This document shows, piece after piece, positions 26,051-38,660 of a stretch of DNA of 64,000 nucleotides. The stretch is taken from positions 707,119 to 771,118 of the forward strand of contig CAWBNK010000034.1 of NCBI GenBank assembly GCA_963790065.1, read 5' to 3'. The DNA is from Palsa-504 sp963790065. GTDB lineage: Bacteria; Actinomycetota; Actinomycetes; Streptosporangiales; Streptosporangiaceae. Numbering within the stretch: the first letter of the stretch is position 1; the number at the start of each line of letters is the position of its first letter. The notes under the pieces are model-generated. The model had not been told where the DNA came from. It made no database searches and was given only the letters and a program-made list of their open reading frames with translations. The position numbers and the translations under genes are program-made.

Positions 26051-26072
26051 AATAGAGTGTGGTGAAACCCGG
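26037..26072 (+). repeat. Perfect 14-bp hairpin just upstream of coaE
   Basis: CCGGGTTTCACCAC and GTGGTGAAACCCGG form a perfect 14-bp stem around the 8-nt loop AATAGAGT. The right arm is a third copy of the inverted-repeat motif of the neighbouring segment and ends 10 nt before the AGGAGG ribosome-binding site of coaE. It could act as a terminator or as a translation-control structure. Confidence 0.7.
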
Positions 26073-26093
26073 TTTCATGCCAAGGAGGGTGCG

Positions 26094-26724
26094 GTGCTGC
26101 GGGTCGGGCTGACCGGGGGCATCGGGTCGGGCAAGAGCGAAGTCTCCCGGCGGCTGGCCGCCAGCGGGGCGGTGATCCTCGACGCGGACGTGGCCTCCCG
26201 GGCGGTGGTCGAGCCTGGCACGCCCGGCCTGGCCCGGATCGTCGAGGCCTTCGGCGCCGCGGTCATCGGCCCGGACGGAGCCCTGGACCGGGAGCGGCTC
26301 GGCGCGATCGTGTTCGCCGAACCCGGTCCAGCGCGCCCGGCTGAACGAGATCGTCCACCCACTGGTCCGGAAGTGGATGCAGGCGGGGGAGCGCGCCGCC
26401 GCCGACTCGGGCCGGGACGGGCTGGTCGTCGTGCACGACGTCCCGCTGCTGGCCGAGGGCGGGCGCCGGGGTGACTTCGACCTGGTCGTGGTGGTGGACG
26501 TCCCGGCCGAGCTTCAGGTCGAGCGGCTGGTCAGCCAGCGCGGCATGGCCGCCGACCAGGCCCGGGCCCGGATGGCGGCTCAGGCCACCAGGGAGCAGCG
26601 GCTGGCCGCGGCCGACATCGTCATCGACAACTCGGGGTCCCTCGAGGACCTGGACCGCCGGGTGGCCGAGGTCTGGGCCGAGCTTGAGAGCCGGTCTCGG
26701 CGCCCTGACCGGCCGGCGCCCTGA
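26094..26724 (+). pseudogene. coaE: Dephospho-CoA kinase, frame-broken
   Basis: The GTG at 26094 follows AGGAGG and begins VLRVGLTGGIGSGKS, the CoaE P-loop; DADVASRAVV follows. The frame then loses homology after LGAIVFAEP. The family sequence resumes one frame over as VQRARLNEIVHPLVRKW, HDVPLLAEGG and FDLVVVVDVPAE, ending at 26724. One extra G within the CCCGG at 26322-26326 explains the break. CoaE makes the last step of coenzyme A synthesis and is normally essential, so a base-calling error or a second functional copy elsewhere is likely. Confidence 0.85.
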
Positions 26725-26746
26725 CCGGCCGGCACAGCGACCGGTC

Positions 26747-28642
26747 CTAGCCCCGCCCGGCGCTAGGCAGCCCCGCCACGGCGAACAGCGACCACTGCTC
26801 GGACGGCCCGTCCAGCACGTGACGGCCGCGATCGGCGAAGCTGATGCCCGATCCGGTCACCAGGTCCTTGACGGTCCGCGAGACCAGGATCTCCGCCGGC
26901 CGCGCGAGCGCCGCGACCCGATCGGTGATCTGGACTGACGCGCCGGAAATGCCCTCCCCGGCGACATCCACCTCGCCGGTGTGGATCCCGGCCCGGATCT
27001 GGATCCCGGCGGCCGCGGCATCCTCGAGCACCGCGGCGGCACAGCGTATGGCCTGCCCGGGAGCATCGAAGGTGGCGAGGATGCCTTCCCGGGCGGTCCT
27101 GATCAGGCGTCCCCGGTGACCCCGGACGAGATCCCCGGCCGGCCCGGACATCTCATCCCCGGCGCCCCCGCCGGCCCCAGCAGTCCCGGCGCCCGTGGCG
27201 CGCAGGATCGTGGTCAGCACCCGCTCGGGTATCTGACCGGCCGCCGAGGATTCGGCGAGAAATCGGGTGATCTCCGCGAAGAGCGCGTCGCTGTCGCCGC
27301 TCCCCGCGAACCGCAGCGAATGATCTCCGGGCTGCTCGAAATAGCGCGCGCCGGCGATGTGGGAGGCCAGGTAGCGGCCGTGGCAAGGCGGCGTGATGCG
27401 GTCGCCGAGCCGCTGGATCACCAGCGTCGGCACGTGGATGGCGGGCAGCACCGCGCGGACGTCGATGTCGTGGATCATCTGCGTCAGCCGGAGGAACGCG
27501 CTGGGGTTCACCGCCATGCGCTCGAACCGGCCGAGCAACTGGCGTGCCTGGGCCGAGTGAGCCAGGCCGGGCAGGTACCACTCGATGCTCTCGCCCTGCC
27601 CCCACCGGTGCGCGGCGATGTCCCGGAGCGCGTCGTACATCTCCTGCGCCCCCTGCCCGCACGGATACCCGGCAGCCGGGAACCACCGGGCAGACGCCGA
27701 GGCCAGGATCAGCGTGGTCACCCGTTCCGGGTAGGTCGCGGCGAACAGGATGCTCATCGGCGCGCCCTCGGAGTAGCCGAACAGCACGGCCCGGCTCGAG
27801 CCAGCCGCCTGCATCACCGCACGCACGTCCTCCATCCGCTCCTCGAGCGACATCGTGCCTGGTGCGCGGTCGGACAGTCCCGTGTCGCGCTTGTCGAACA
27901 AGATCAGGCGGCCGAGCCTGGCCAGTCGCTGGTAGAAGTCGGCCGTCTCCTGGTCCTCCCAGATCAGCTCGAGGTGGCTCATCAGGCCCGGCACCAGGAC
28001 CATGTCCCGCTCGCCTTCGCCGATCACCTGGAAGGCGACGTGGATGCCGTCGCTGGTCTGGACGTAACGAGTCTGCGGGACCGCGGCAGGCCCAGCCCCC
28101 GCCCGGCGCCGCGCCTGGCCATCGGATCCGGGACCCGTCGAGCCGTCGGACGGCATCGGGTCCGGGCCACCCAGCGCGGGATCCTGGCGCAGGATGCGGC
28201 CGTGCAGCTCGCGCAGCTCCGGGCCGGGCTCGATCGCGAGCTCCGCGATCAGGGTGTCGCGCAGCTCCCCGTAGGCGCGCAGCGCGTCGGCCTGCCGTCC
28301 GCATCGGTAGAGCGCCAGCATCCGCTGGTACCAGAACCGCTCGCGCAGCGGATGGGCCGTGGTCAGCGCCTCGAGCTGCCCGATCAGGTCCCGGTGCCGG
28401 CCGCAGGCCAGCAGCGCCCCGGCCCGGGACTCCAGCGCGGCCAGGCGCTGCTCTTCCAGCCGGCCCGCCTCCGCGCGGGCAGAAGGCACCGCGTCGAAGC
28501 CGGCCAGCGCTGCTCCGCGCCACAGGCCCAGGGCCTGATCGAAACGACTCGCCGCGGTATCGGGGTCCCCGGCGGCCAGCGCCGCGTCGCCCTCGGCGGC
28601 GAGCTGCGCGAACCGCAGCGCGTCCAGTTCCCCTGGTGCCAC
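26747..28642 (-). CDS. SARP-type regulator body: BTAD, alpha/beta-hydrolase and degenerate cyclase domains
   Basis: This 631-residue frame starts inside a BTAD helical domain (DTAASRFDQALGLWRG, LRERFWYQRMLALYRCGRQA). It continues as an alpha/beta hydrolase (LVPGLMSHLELIWED, FDKRDTGLSDR, nucleophile elbow GYSEGA, late His in GDHSLR). It ends in a class III cyclase-like domain (ATFDAPGQAIRCA, IRAGIHTGEVDV, GASVQITDRVAAL). The cyclase segment lacks the metal-binding FTDI start. The matching DNA-binding domain lies upstream in another frame (28677-28916), so the gene is broken by one base near 28678. The nearby coaE ends 22 nt away, convergently. Confidence 0.75.
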   Translation of the reverse strand: MAPGELDALRFAQLAAEGDAALAAGDPDTAASRFDQALGLWRGAALAGFDAVPSARAEAGRLEEQRLAALESRAGALLACGRHRDLIGQLEALTTAHPLRERFWYQRMLALYRCGRQADALRAYGELRDTLIAELAIEPGPELRELHGRILRQDPALGGPDPMPSDGSTGPGSDGQARRRAGAGPAAVPQTRYVQTSDGIHVAFQVIGEGERDMVLVPGLMSHLELIWEDQETADFYQRLARLGRLILFDKRDTGLSDRAPGTMSLEERMEDVRAVMQAAGSSRAVLFGYSEGAPMSILFAATYPERVTTLILASASARWFPAAGYPCGQGAQEMYDALRDIAAHRWGQGESIEWYLPGLAHSAQARQLLGRFERMAVNPSAFLRLTQMIHDIDVRAVLPAIHVPTLVIQRLGDRITPPCHGRYLASHIAGARYFEQPGDHSLRFAGSGDSDALFAEITRFLAESSAAGQIPERVLTTILRATGAGTAGAGGGAGDEMSGPAGDLVRGHRGRLIRTAREGILATFDAPGQAIRCAAAVLEDAAAAGIQIRAGIHTGEVDVAGEGISGASVQITDRVAALARPAEILVSRTVKDLVTGSGISFADRGRHVLDGPSEQWSLFAVAGLPSAGRG

Positions 28643-28676
28643 CCGCAGCAGGTAGCCCGGTGGCCGGGTGGCCAGC

Positions 28677-28916
28677 CCGGCCTTCCCCCGCCGCCCGGAG
28701 CGTCCTGCGCAGCTCGGACAGCCGGACCTGCAAGCTGTCGGTGGCCCGGTCGGCCGGCTGGCCCGGCCACAGCTCCTCGACCAGCCGGTCCGACGAGACG
28801 ACCTGGTTGGCGTGCACGAGCAGCACGGCCAGCACGGCCCGGGTGCGCGCGCCCGCCAGTCCCAGTGGCTGGCCGCCGGCCGTCACCTCGAGCGGACCGA
28901 GCACTGCGAACTCCAC
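28677..28916 (-). pseudogene. SARP DNA-binding domain, severed N-terminus of the preceding regulator
   Basis: Eighty residues from the ATG at 28916 form the winged-helix DNA-binding domain of SARP regulators: MEFAVLGPLEVTAGGQPL, RAVLAVLLVHANQVVS, LVEELWPGQPADRAT and QVRLSELRRTL. Homology ends at about 28678, where LATRPPGYLLRV continues in the frame of the downstream ORF. One extra G in the CCGGG run accounts for the shift. If the base is an error, the protein is a single regulator of about 720 residues. Confidence 0.75.
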
Positions 28917-28967
28917 CCTGGCCTCATCCCACCCGCCGCGGGCGCGCCCCGGGCTGATCTGGGCGCT

Positions 28968-28996
28968 GGTAAGTCAACGGTAAGCCCGCGGTAGGC
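28968..28996. promoter_or_regulatory. Three 11-bp-spaced direct repeats, candidate SARP operator
   Basis: GGTAAG at 28968, GGTAAG at 28979 and GGTAGG at 28990 are spaced exactly 11 bp apart, the arrangement known for SARP binding sites (heptamers with 4-bp spacers). They lie in the 135-bp gap between the SARP-type gene and the divergent methyltransferase gene. Control of the methyltransferase and of the regulator itself is inferred. Confidence 0.5.
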
Positions 28997-29051
28997 CGCC
29001 CGGAACCCGGTCCGGTCACGATGCACCTGCGAGCACGCAGAGAGGGAGACG

Positions 29052-29891
29052 ATGATGACCACCGCCACCGCGTCCGACGCCACCGAGGTCTACGCGCTGG
29101 GCAGTAACCCGGCCGAGAGCGCCCGGCTGCAACGCCAGTCCGATGAGCTGCGTCCGCAAACCGCCGACCTGCTCGGCCGCATCGGCCTGGCCCCGGGGCA
29201 GAGCGCCCTCGATCTCGGCTGCGGCCCGAGCGGGATCCTCGACCTGCTGTCCGTCGCGGTCTTTCCCGGGGGGCGCGTGACCGGGCTGGACGCCGACCCG
29301 GCGCATACCACGCTGGCCCGCCAGCACGCCAGCGAGCGCGGGCTGGTCAACGTGGAGGTGGTGACGGCCGACGCCAGGCACACCGGCCTGCCGCCGGACA
29401 GCTTCGACCTGGTGCACGCCCGGACGGTGCTGGTCACGATCCCCGAACCGCAGGATGTGCTCGCCGAGATGGTGCGCCTGGCCCGGCCGGGCGGCTGGGT
29501 GGCCAGCCAGGAACCCGACATCGAGAACGCGTTCTGCTACCCGCCGCTGCCTGCCTGGGACCGGCTCCGCGAGATCTTCCGGGCCAGCTTCGGTCGCTCC
29601 GGCGCCGACCTGCTGATCGGCCGCCGCCTTCCTGAGCTGTACCGGCGGGCCGGGCTGGAGGACGTCGAGGTGGTGGTGCACGCTCCCGTTTATCCGGCGG
29701 GTCACTCGCGCAGCACGATCCTGCCTGACCTGGTACGCAGCCTGCGGCCCATGATCCTCGACCTGGGCCTGTCCGATGAGCCGGAGCTCGCCGAGCTGGA
29801 CCGGGCCGTCCGCGAGCATCTCGCGGACCCGCGCACGCTGGCGCTGGCGCACCTGCTCGTCGTTACCTGGGGCCGCAAGCCAGCCGGCTGA
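29052..29891 (+). CDS. Class I SAM-dependent methyltransferase
   Basis: This 279-residue protein has the AdoMet-binding motif I ALDLGCGPSGIL (about residue 54), an acidic strand end TGLDADP, and motif II/III around FDLVHARTVLVTI and MVRLARPGGWVASQEPD. Two ATG codons are adjacent at the start, behind GAGGGAG. The substrate is unknown. It is divergent from the SARP-type regulator and lies behind its candidate operator, so the two may form a regulator-target pair. Confidence 0.88.
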   Translation: MMTTATASDATEVYALGSNPAESARLQRQSDELRPQTADLLGRIGLAPGQSALDLGCGPSGILDLLSVAVFPGGRVTGLDADPAHTTLARQHASERGLVNVEVVTADARHTGLPPDSFDLVHARTVLVTIPEPQDVLAEMVRLARPGGWVASQEPDIENAFCYPPLPAWDRLREIFRASFGRSGADLLIGRRLPELYRRAGLEDVEVVVHAPVYPAGHSRSTILPDLVRSLRPMILDLGLSDEPELAELDRAVREHLADPRTLALAHLLVVTWGRKPAG

Positions 29892-29956
29892 GCCCGGCCG
29901 GAATGTCAGACCCCCGGCTTAGAGTTGAACCCTCGGAGGTTGAGGAGGGTGAGCTT

Positions 29957-32083
<2,127 letters not shown>

Positions 32084-32097
32084 TCGCCGATGCCTGG

Positions 32098-33084
32098 ATG
32101 ATCCGGGACGTGATCCACGACCTCAACAATGCGGTCGGCCAGCGTTGGCAGGCCCTGGATCCGCTGCTGCCCGCGGCGGCCGACCTGCCCGAGGGCTGCC
32201 TGCCGCCGTTTCTGGCCGGCGGCCTGGGCGGCCGCCCGGCCGGGCTCGGTGTCTGCCATCACCGGCACGAGCCGGCCGACTCGCTGGCCCAGACCTGGGG
32301 CGCCGCGACCAAGTTCGTGCTGACCATGCGGCTGCGGGACCCCGAGACGGAGGCCGACGAGCTGCTGGCCCAGTGGCGTGAGCACCTGGCCGGCCTGCCC
32401 GAAGCCGCCGGCCCGGACACCGCGGCGATCGTCAACTGGCCGGCCCGCGATGTCACCGGGGTGCTGGCCCTGCTGCGCCACGGACTGCAGCCCATGGCCG
32501 TCATCGCCGCGCGCCCGGCCAGCCGGCCGGTCCCCTCCTACGGGGCTCACGGGGCCCATGGCGGCCACGGGGAGCATGAGGGCCCCGGGGACGCACCCGG
32601 CCTGACCGTCCGCCTGGCGGGCCCGGACGACCTCGACGACGTGGCCGAGATGGAGATGGGCGTGATCGCCTACGACGCTCGCTTCGGCGGGTCGATCCCG
32701 CGCCCGGCCACCGCGGCGCTGGTCCAGGCCGAGACGCGGGCCGCCCTGACCCGTCCCTGGGCCTGGATCGCCGAACGGGACGGCCGCCCCGTCGGGCTGA
32801 TCCACGTCGAGCCGCCGGAAAGCTCTCGCTGGATCGCGGGCATGACCCGCCCGGGCACTACGGCGTACCTGCAGACCATGTACCTGCGACCGCGGGACCG
32901 GGGCGCCGGCATCGGCGCGGCGCTGGTCAGCCGGGTGCACGACGTGCTCGACACCCGCGGGATCGACGTGACGCTGCTGCACTACGGGCAGGTGAACCCG
33001 CTATCGGCGCCGTTCTGGCACCGGATGGGCTACCGCCCGCTGTGGACTATCTGGGAGGCCCGCCCGGCTGCGGCCCTGCGCTAG
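32098..33084 (+). CDS. GNAT-family N-acetyltransferase with N-terminal extension
   Basis: This 328-residue protein has an N-terminal domain of about 150 residues with a weak acetyltransferase-like pattern, joined by a His/Gly-rich linker (GAHGAHGGHGEHEG) to a C-terminal GNAT domain. The latter has VRLAGPDDLDDVAEME, LQTMYLRPRDRGAGIGAALVSRV (the acetyl-CoA loop) and PFWHRMGYRPLW. Substrate is unknown. It follows uvrB by 14 nt and may be co-transcribed. Confidence 0.82.
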   Translation: MIRDVIHDLNNAVGQRWQALDPLLPAAADLPEGCLPPFLAGGLGGRPAGLGVCHHRHEPADSLAQTWGAATKFVLTMRLRDPETEADELLAQWREHLAGLPEAAGPDTAAIVNWPARDVTGVLALLRHGLQPMAVIAARPASRPVPSYGAHGAHGGHGEHEGPGDAPGLTVRLAGPDDLDDVAEMEMGVIAYDARFGGSIPRPATAALVQAETRAALTRPWAWIAERDGRPVGLIHVEPPESSRWIAGMTRPGTTAYLQTMYLRPRDRGAGIGAALVSRVHDVLDTRGIDVTLLHYGQVNPLSAPFWHRMGYRPLWTIWEARPAAALR

Positions 33085-33277
33085 CCCCATGGCGATCGTG
33101 CGGAAGCGCCGGGAGCAGGGCATGATAATGCATGAGGCAATGCGGAATGCTGAGCAGCACCTGACTGTTGCCTGAAAAAGAAGCCCGCGGGTAATACGGG
33201 CGGCCCGCGCGGGAAGGTCCGTTATGCGGGCATGTGCTGAAGCAGCCGACTAGCCGAGATGCCGGGGGAGGTGTGAA

Positions 33278-34186
33278 GTGCTAGTCAGCCTGATCGCGGC
33301 GGTTGTCGCGGCGGTGTTCTATGGCGTCGCATCTGTGATGCAGGCCATCGCCGTACGGGCGGCCAGCCACCGCGAGCCAGAAGATGAGTTCGCTGGCGTC
33401 GATCCGGGCCTGATGGTCCGGATGCTGCACCAGTGGCGCTTCGTGGTCAGCATCGGCCTCGACGCGCTCGGCTTCGTGGCCCAGCTCGTCGCGCTGCAGC
33501 GGCTGCCGCTGTTCGCGGTCCAGGCCTTCGTCGCCTCCAACCTCGCGGTCACCGCGGTCATCGCCTCCTGGGTGATCGGCGTGACGCTGAACTGGCGGGA
33601 GTGGGCGGCGGTCATCGGCGTGGTCGCGGGCGTCGGCCTGCTCGGCTCCTCGGCGGGCGCCGAGGGCGCCGCGCAAGTGGGCGCGGTGTTCAAGCTCGCG
33701 CTGATCGTGGCGGTGGCGGGCCTGGCCCTGGTGGGCCTGGCCGCGGCCAAGCTCAACGAGCCGTACCGCACCACCGCGCTCGGTATCACCGCCGGCTTCG
33801 GCTACGGGGTGCTCAGCATCGCGGCCCGGGTCCTGGACGGCTTCGAGCCGCTGCAACTGGCCCGCGACCCGGCCACCTACGCCATCATCGCGGCCGGCAT
33901 CATCTCGTTCATGTTCTACGCCACCGCCCTGGAGGGCGGCAGCGTCACGGTCGCCACCGCGGCCGTGGTGCTGGCCGAGACGATCCCACCCGCCGTCATC
34001 GGGGTCGTCTTCCTCGGCGACCGGACACGCCCGGGACTGTCGGCCGTCGCCTGGGGAGGGTTCTTCATCGCCGTCGCCTCGGCCGTCATGCTGGCCAGAT
34101 TCGGCGAAGCACACCACACAGAAGACGTCGCCATGGCTGACGCCGTGGCGCATCGGCAGGCAAATGCCGGGCCGGCCGCCTGTTAA
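33278..34186 (+). CDS. Multi-pass membrane protein of the DMT/EamA transporter type
   Basis: About nine hydrophobic helices fill this 302-residue protein, from LIAAVVAAVFYGVASVMQAI at the N-terminus to WGGFFIAVASAVMLARF near the end. The arrangement as two similar halves is typical of small drug/metabolite transporter-like proteins. The start is preceded by GGGGGAGGTG. The 190-bp gap upstream holds a GC-rich stem (CCCGCG... near 33185-33210). Substrate is unknown. Confidence 0.75.
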   Translation: MLVSLIAAVVAAVFYGVASVMQAIAVRAASHREPEDEFAGVDPGLMVRMLHQWRFVVSIGLDALGFVAQLVALQRLPLFAVQAFVASNLAVTAVIASWVIGVTLNWREWAAVIGVVAGVGLLGSSAGAEGAAQVGAVFKLALIVAVAGLALVGLAAAKLNEPYRTTALGITAGFGYGVLSIAARVLDGFEPLQLARDPATYAIIAAGIISFMFYATALEGGSVTVATAAVVLAETIPPAVIGVVFLGDRTRPGLSAVAWGGFFIAVASAVMLARFGEAHHTEDVAMADAVAHRQANAGPAAC

Positions 34187-34254
34187 CTGTTATCCTGGTG
34201 GCCCGTGGACCTGCAGCTTTTCCCTGCCATTCCGGACACCACGGGAGCCTCATA

Positions 34255-35939
<1,685 letters not shown>

Positions 35940-35943
<4 letters not shown>

Positions 35944-36554
35944 ACATTGCCGACGAAGCAGAGCAGTGGCCCGTCGTCTCCTCCACCGAGCTGGTCCGTA
36001 GCAAGCTGGTCACCGTGCGGGCCGATCAGGTCCGCATGCCCGATAATCATGTGGCCGAACGGGACGTGGTGCTGCATCCCGGAGCCGTCGCCATACTCGC
36101 GCTGGACGCCGCGGACCGGATCCTGATGATCAGGCAGTACCGCCATCCGGTGGGACGCCTGCTGTGGGAGATCCCGGCGGGCCTGCGCGATGTCGCCGGG
36201 GAAGACCCGTGGGTCACCGCGCAGCGTGAGCTGGCGGAGGAGGCGGGCTACCGGGCCCGCGACTGGCACCTGCTGGCCGACTACTACTCCTCGCCCGGTT
36301 TCACCACCGAACGCCTGCGCGTCTACCTGGCTCGCGGCCTGGCCGAGATCCCGGAGGCCGAACGCGACTACGTGCGGCGGGACGAGGAGGCCACCCTGGT
36401 GCTCGGCTGGCTGCCGCTGGCCGAGGCGGTGACCAAGGTATTCGCCGGCGATCTGCACAACGGGCCCACTGTCCTGGCCATCATGGCGGGGTATGCTGCC
36501 AGGTCAGAGGGGTTTGACCGGCTTCGCCCGGCCGATTCGCCCGAGAAGCAATGA
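35940..36554 (+). CDS. NUDIX hydrolase, ADP-ribose pyrophosphatase type
   Basis: The GTG at 35940 overlaps the pyrG stop, giving 204 residues. The NUDIX box is GLRDVAGEDP then QRELAEEAGY, preceded by MIRQYRHPVGRLLWEIPAG and followed by SSPGFTTER, which together mark the ADP-ribose pyrophosphatase group. It would cleave ADP-ribose or similar nucleoside diphosphates. The pyrG-NUDIX-ald-xerD order resembles that seen in other actinomycetes. Confidence 0.92.
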
Positions 36555-36575
36555 GGCTTCGCCGAAAGGACCATC

Positions 36576-37691
36576 ATGAAGGTTGGAATTCCCCGGGAAA
36601 TCAAGAACCACGAGTACCGGGTGGCGATCACGCCCGCCGGCGTCCACGAACTGGTCCGCGGCGGTCATCAGGTGGTCATCGAAGCCGGGGCGGGGGAGGG
36701 CTCATCCATTCCCGATCAGGACTTCACCACGGCCGGAGCCAAGATCCTGCCTACCGCCGACGACGTGTGGGCCGAAGGCGAGCTGATCCTCAAGGTCAAG
36801 GAGCCGATTGAGGAGGAGTATCACCGCATGCGCTCCGGGCAGGTCCTGTTCACCTACCTGCACCTGGCGGCGTCCAAGGCCTGCACCGACGCCCTGCTGA
36901 ACGTCGGCGTCACCTCGATCGCCTATGAGACGGTCCAGTTGCCCGACGGCTCGCTGCCGCTGCTGGCCCCCATGTCCGAGGTCGCCGGCCGGATGGCCCC
37001 GCAGGTCGGCGCCCACCACCTGCAGCGGGACGGCGGGGGCCGCGGCGTGCTGATGGGCGGCGTGTCCGGCGTGTACGCGGCCAAGGTGGTCGTGCTCGGC
37101 GCGGGCGTATCCGGCATGAACGCGGCCGCGATCGCGCTGGGCATGCAGGCCGAGGTGCTGCTGGTGGACAAGAACGTCGCCCGGCTCCGCCAGGCGGACG
37201 CCATCTACCAGGGCCACTGCCAGACGGTCGCGTCCAACGCCTACGAGATCGAGCGCGCGGTGATCGACGCCGACCTGGTGATCGGCGCCGTCCTGGTGCC
37301 AGGCGCCAAGGCGCCCAAGCTGGTCAGCGACGAGCTCGTGTCCCGGATGAAGTCCGGCGCGGTGCTGGTCGACATCGCGATCGACCAGGGCGGCTGCTTC
37401 GAGGACTCGCGGCCTACCACGCACGCCAACCCGACCTACCCGGTGCACGACACGCTGTTCTACTGCGTGGCGAACATGCCGGGCGCGGTGCCGCACACCT
37501 CCACCTTCGCGCTGACCAACGTCACGCTGCCCTACACGGTCGAGATCGCCAGCCGGGGCTGGCGTGACGCGCTCCGCGCCGATCCCGCCCTGGCCCTGGG
37601 CCTGAACACCTACGCCGGCGTCGTGACCTGCGAGCCGGTCGCCGAGGCCCACGGGCTGGCTTACACCTCGATCGCGGAGGTCCTCAACTAG
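36576..37691 (+). CDS. ald: Alanine dehydrogenase
   Basis: This 371-residue protein has the standard length and motifs: MKVGIPREIKNHEYRVAITPAGV at the start (only part quoted), KVKEPIEEEY, FTYLHLAA, the NAD-binding VVLGAGVSGMNAAAIALGM, and the closing VTCEPVAEAHGL. It interconverts L-alanine and pyruvate with NAD. AAAGGACC lies before the ATG. It follows the NUDIX gene by 21 nt and precedes xerD by 10 nt. Confidence 0.96.
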   Translation: MKVGIPREIKNHEYRVAITPAGVHELVRGGHQVVIEAGAGEGSSIPDQDFTTAGAKILPTADDVWAEGELILKVKEPIEEEYHRMRSGQVLFTYLHLAASKACTDALLNVGVTSIAYETVQLPDGSLPLLAPMSEVAGRMAPQVGAHHLQRDGGGRGVLMGGVSGVYAAKVVVLGAGVSGMNAAAIALGMQAEVLLVDKNVARLRQADAIYQGHCQTVASNAYEIERAVIDADLVIGAVLVPGAKAPKLVSDELVSRMKSGAVLVDIAIDQGGCFEDSRPTTHANPTYPVHDTLFYCVANMPGAVPHTSTFALTNVTLPYTVEIASRGWRDALRADPALALGLNTYAGVVTCEPVAEAHGLAYTSIAEVLN

Positions 37692-37701
37692 CAGCCTCGC
37701 T

Positions 37702-38649
37702 ATGGCGTCTGGCCAGACGGTGGGCGGCGCGATCCGCGAGTACCTGGAGTACCTGGTCGTGGAGCGCGGCCTGGCCGCCAACACCGTCGAGTCCTACCGC
37801 CGGGACCTGGACAGGTACCAGTCCCTGCTCGCCGCCCGGGGCGTGACCGGGCTCGGCGACGTCACGCCCGCCGACGTGGCCGAGTTCCTGGCCTCGCTGC
37901 GCGAGGGCGACGCCGATCACCAGCCCCTGGCGGTCAGCTCGGCCGCCCGGGCGGTGATCGCGGTGCGCGGCCTGCATGCCTACGCGGCCGCGCATCACCT
38001 GGCCGGCACCGACCCGGCCCGGGAGGTCACGCCGCCGACGCCGTCCAGGCGGCTGCCCAAGGCGATCACCCTGGCCGAGGTGGAACGCCTGCTCGACGCG
38101 GCGGGCTCGCCCGGCGAGGCCGAGCCGCGGCTGCTGCGGGACCGCGCGCTGCTCGAGTTCCTCTACTCCACCGGCGCGCGGATATCGGAAGCGACCGGGC
38201 TCGACATCGACGCGCTCCGGCTGGACTCCGACCCGGTGGTCCGGCTGGCCGGCAAGGGCGGCAAGCACCGGCTGGTCCCGGTGGGCAGCTACGCGGTACG
38301 AGCCCTGGAGGCGTACCTGGTCCGGGCCCGGCCCGCCCTCGCGGCGGCGGCCAAGCGCACTTCAATAGGCCCGGCCGTCTTCCTGAACGCCCGGGGCGGG
38401 CGCCTGACCCGCCAGGGGGCCTGGGGTGTCCTGCATGCCGCCGCCGACCGGGCCGGCCTGCCCGACGTGTCACCGCACACCCTGCGGCACTCGTTCGCCA
38501 CCCACATGCTGGACGGCGGGGCCGACATCCGCGTGGTCCAGGAACTGCTCGGTCACGCCTCGGTCGCCACCACCCAGATCTACACCCTGATCACCGTGGA
38601 CCGGCTACGCGAGGTCTACGCGTCCTCCCACCCCCGCGCCCTGTCTTAG
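37702..38649 (+). CDS. xerD: Tyrosine recombinase XerD
   Basis: This 315-residue protein has the SAM-like N-terminal domain (YLEYLVVERGLAANTVESYR) and a complete catalytic set: Arg in YSTGARISEATGL, Lys in LAGKGGKHRLVP, HTLRHSFATHML, the second His in LLGHASVATTQIY and the Tyr nucleophile in the same segment. Size and context support the chromosome-dimer resolvase, distinct from the three recombinases at the right end of the window. It converges with the epimerase-like gene. Confidence 0.93.
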   Translation: MASGQTVGGAIREYLEYLVVERGLAANTVESYRRDLDRYQSLLAARGVTGLGDVTPADVAEFLASLREGDADHQPLAVSSAARAVIAVRGLHAYAAAHHLAGTDPAREVTPPTPSRRLPKAITLAEVERLLDAAGSPGEAEPRLLRDRALLEFLYSTGARISEATGLDIDALRLDSDPVVRLAGKGGKHRLVPVGSYAVRALEAYLVRARPALAAAAKRTSIGPAVFLNARGGRLTRQGAWGVLHAAADRAGLPDVSPHTLRHSFATHMLDGGADIRVVQELLGHASVATTQIYTLITVDRLREVYASSHPRALS

Positions 38650-38660
38650 AAAACACTGGC

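Noticed and set aside
26981..28957. 658-codon plus-strand frame opposite the SARP-type regulator
   Set aside because: The minus strand carries clear BTAD, hydrolase and cyclase motifs; the plus frame is Arg/Pro/Gly-rich shadow.
34187..34254. pyrG leader examined for an attenuator, a riboswitch or slippage run
   Set aside because: Only 68 bases, no conserved fold or initial G-run with CTP-type regulation could be supported.
37702..38649. xerD as part of the mobile element
   Set aside because: It lies in the conserved pyrG-NUDIX-ald neighbourhood with no terminal repeats and has normal composition.
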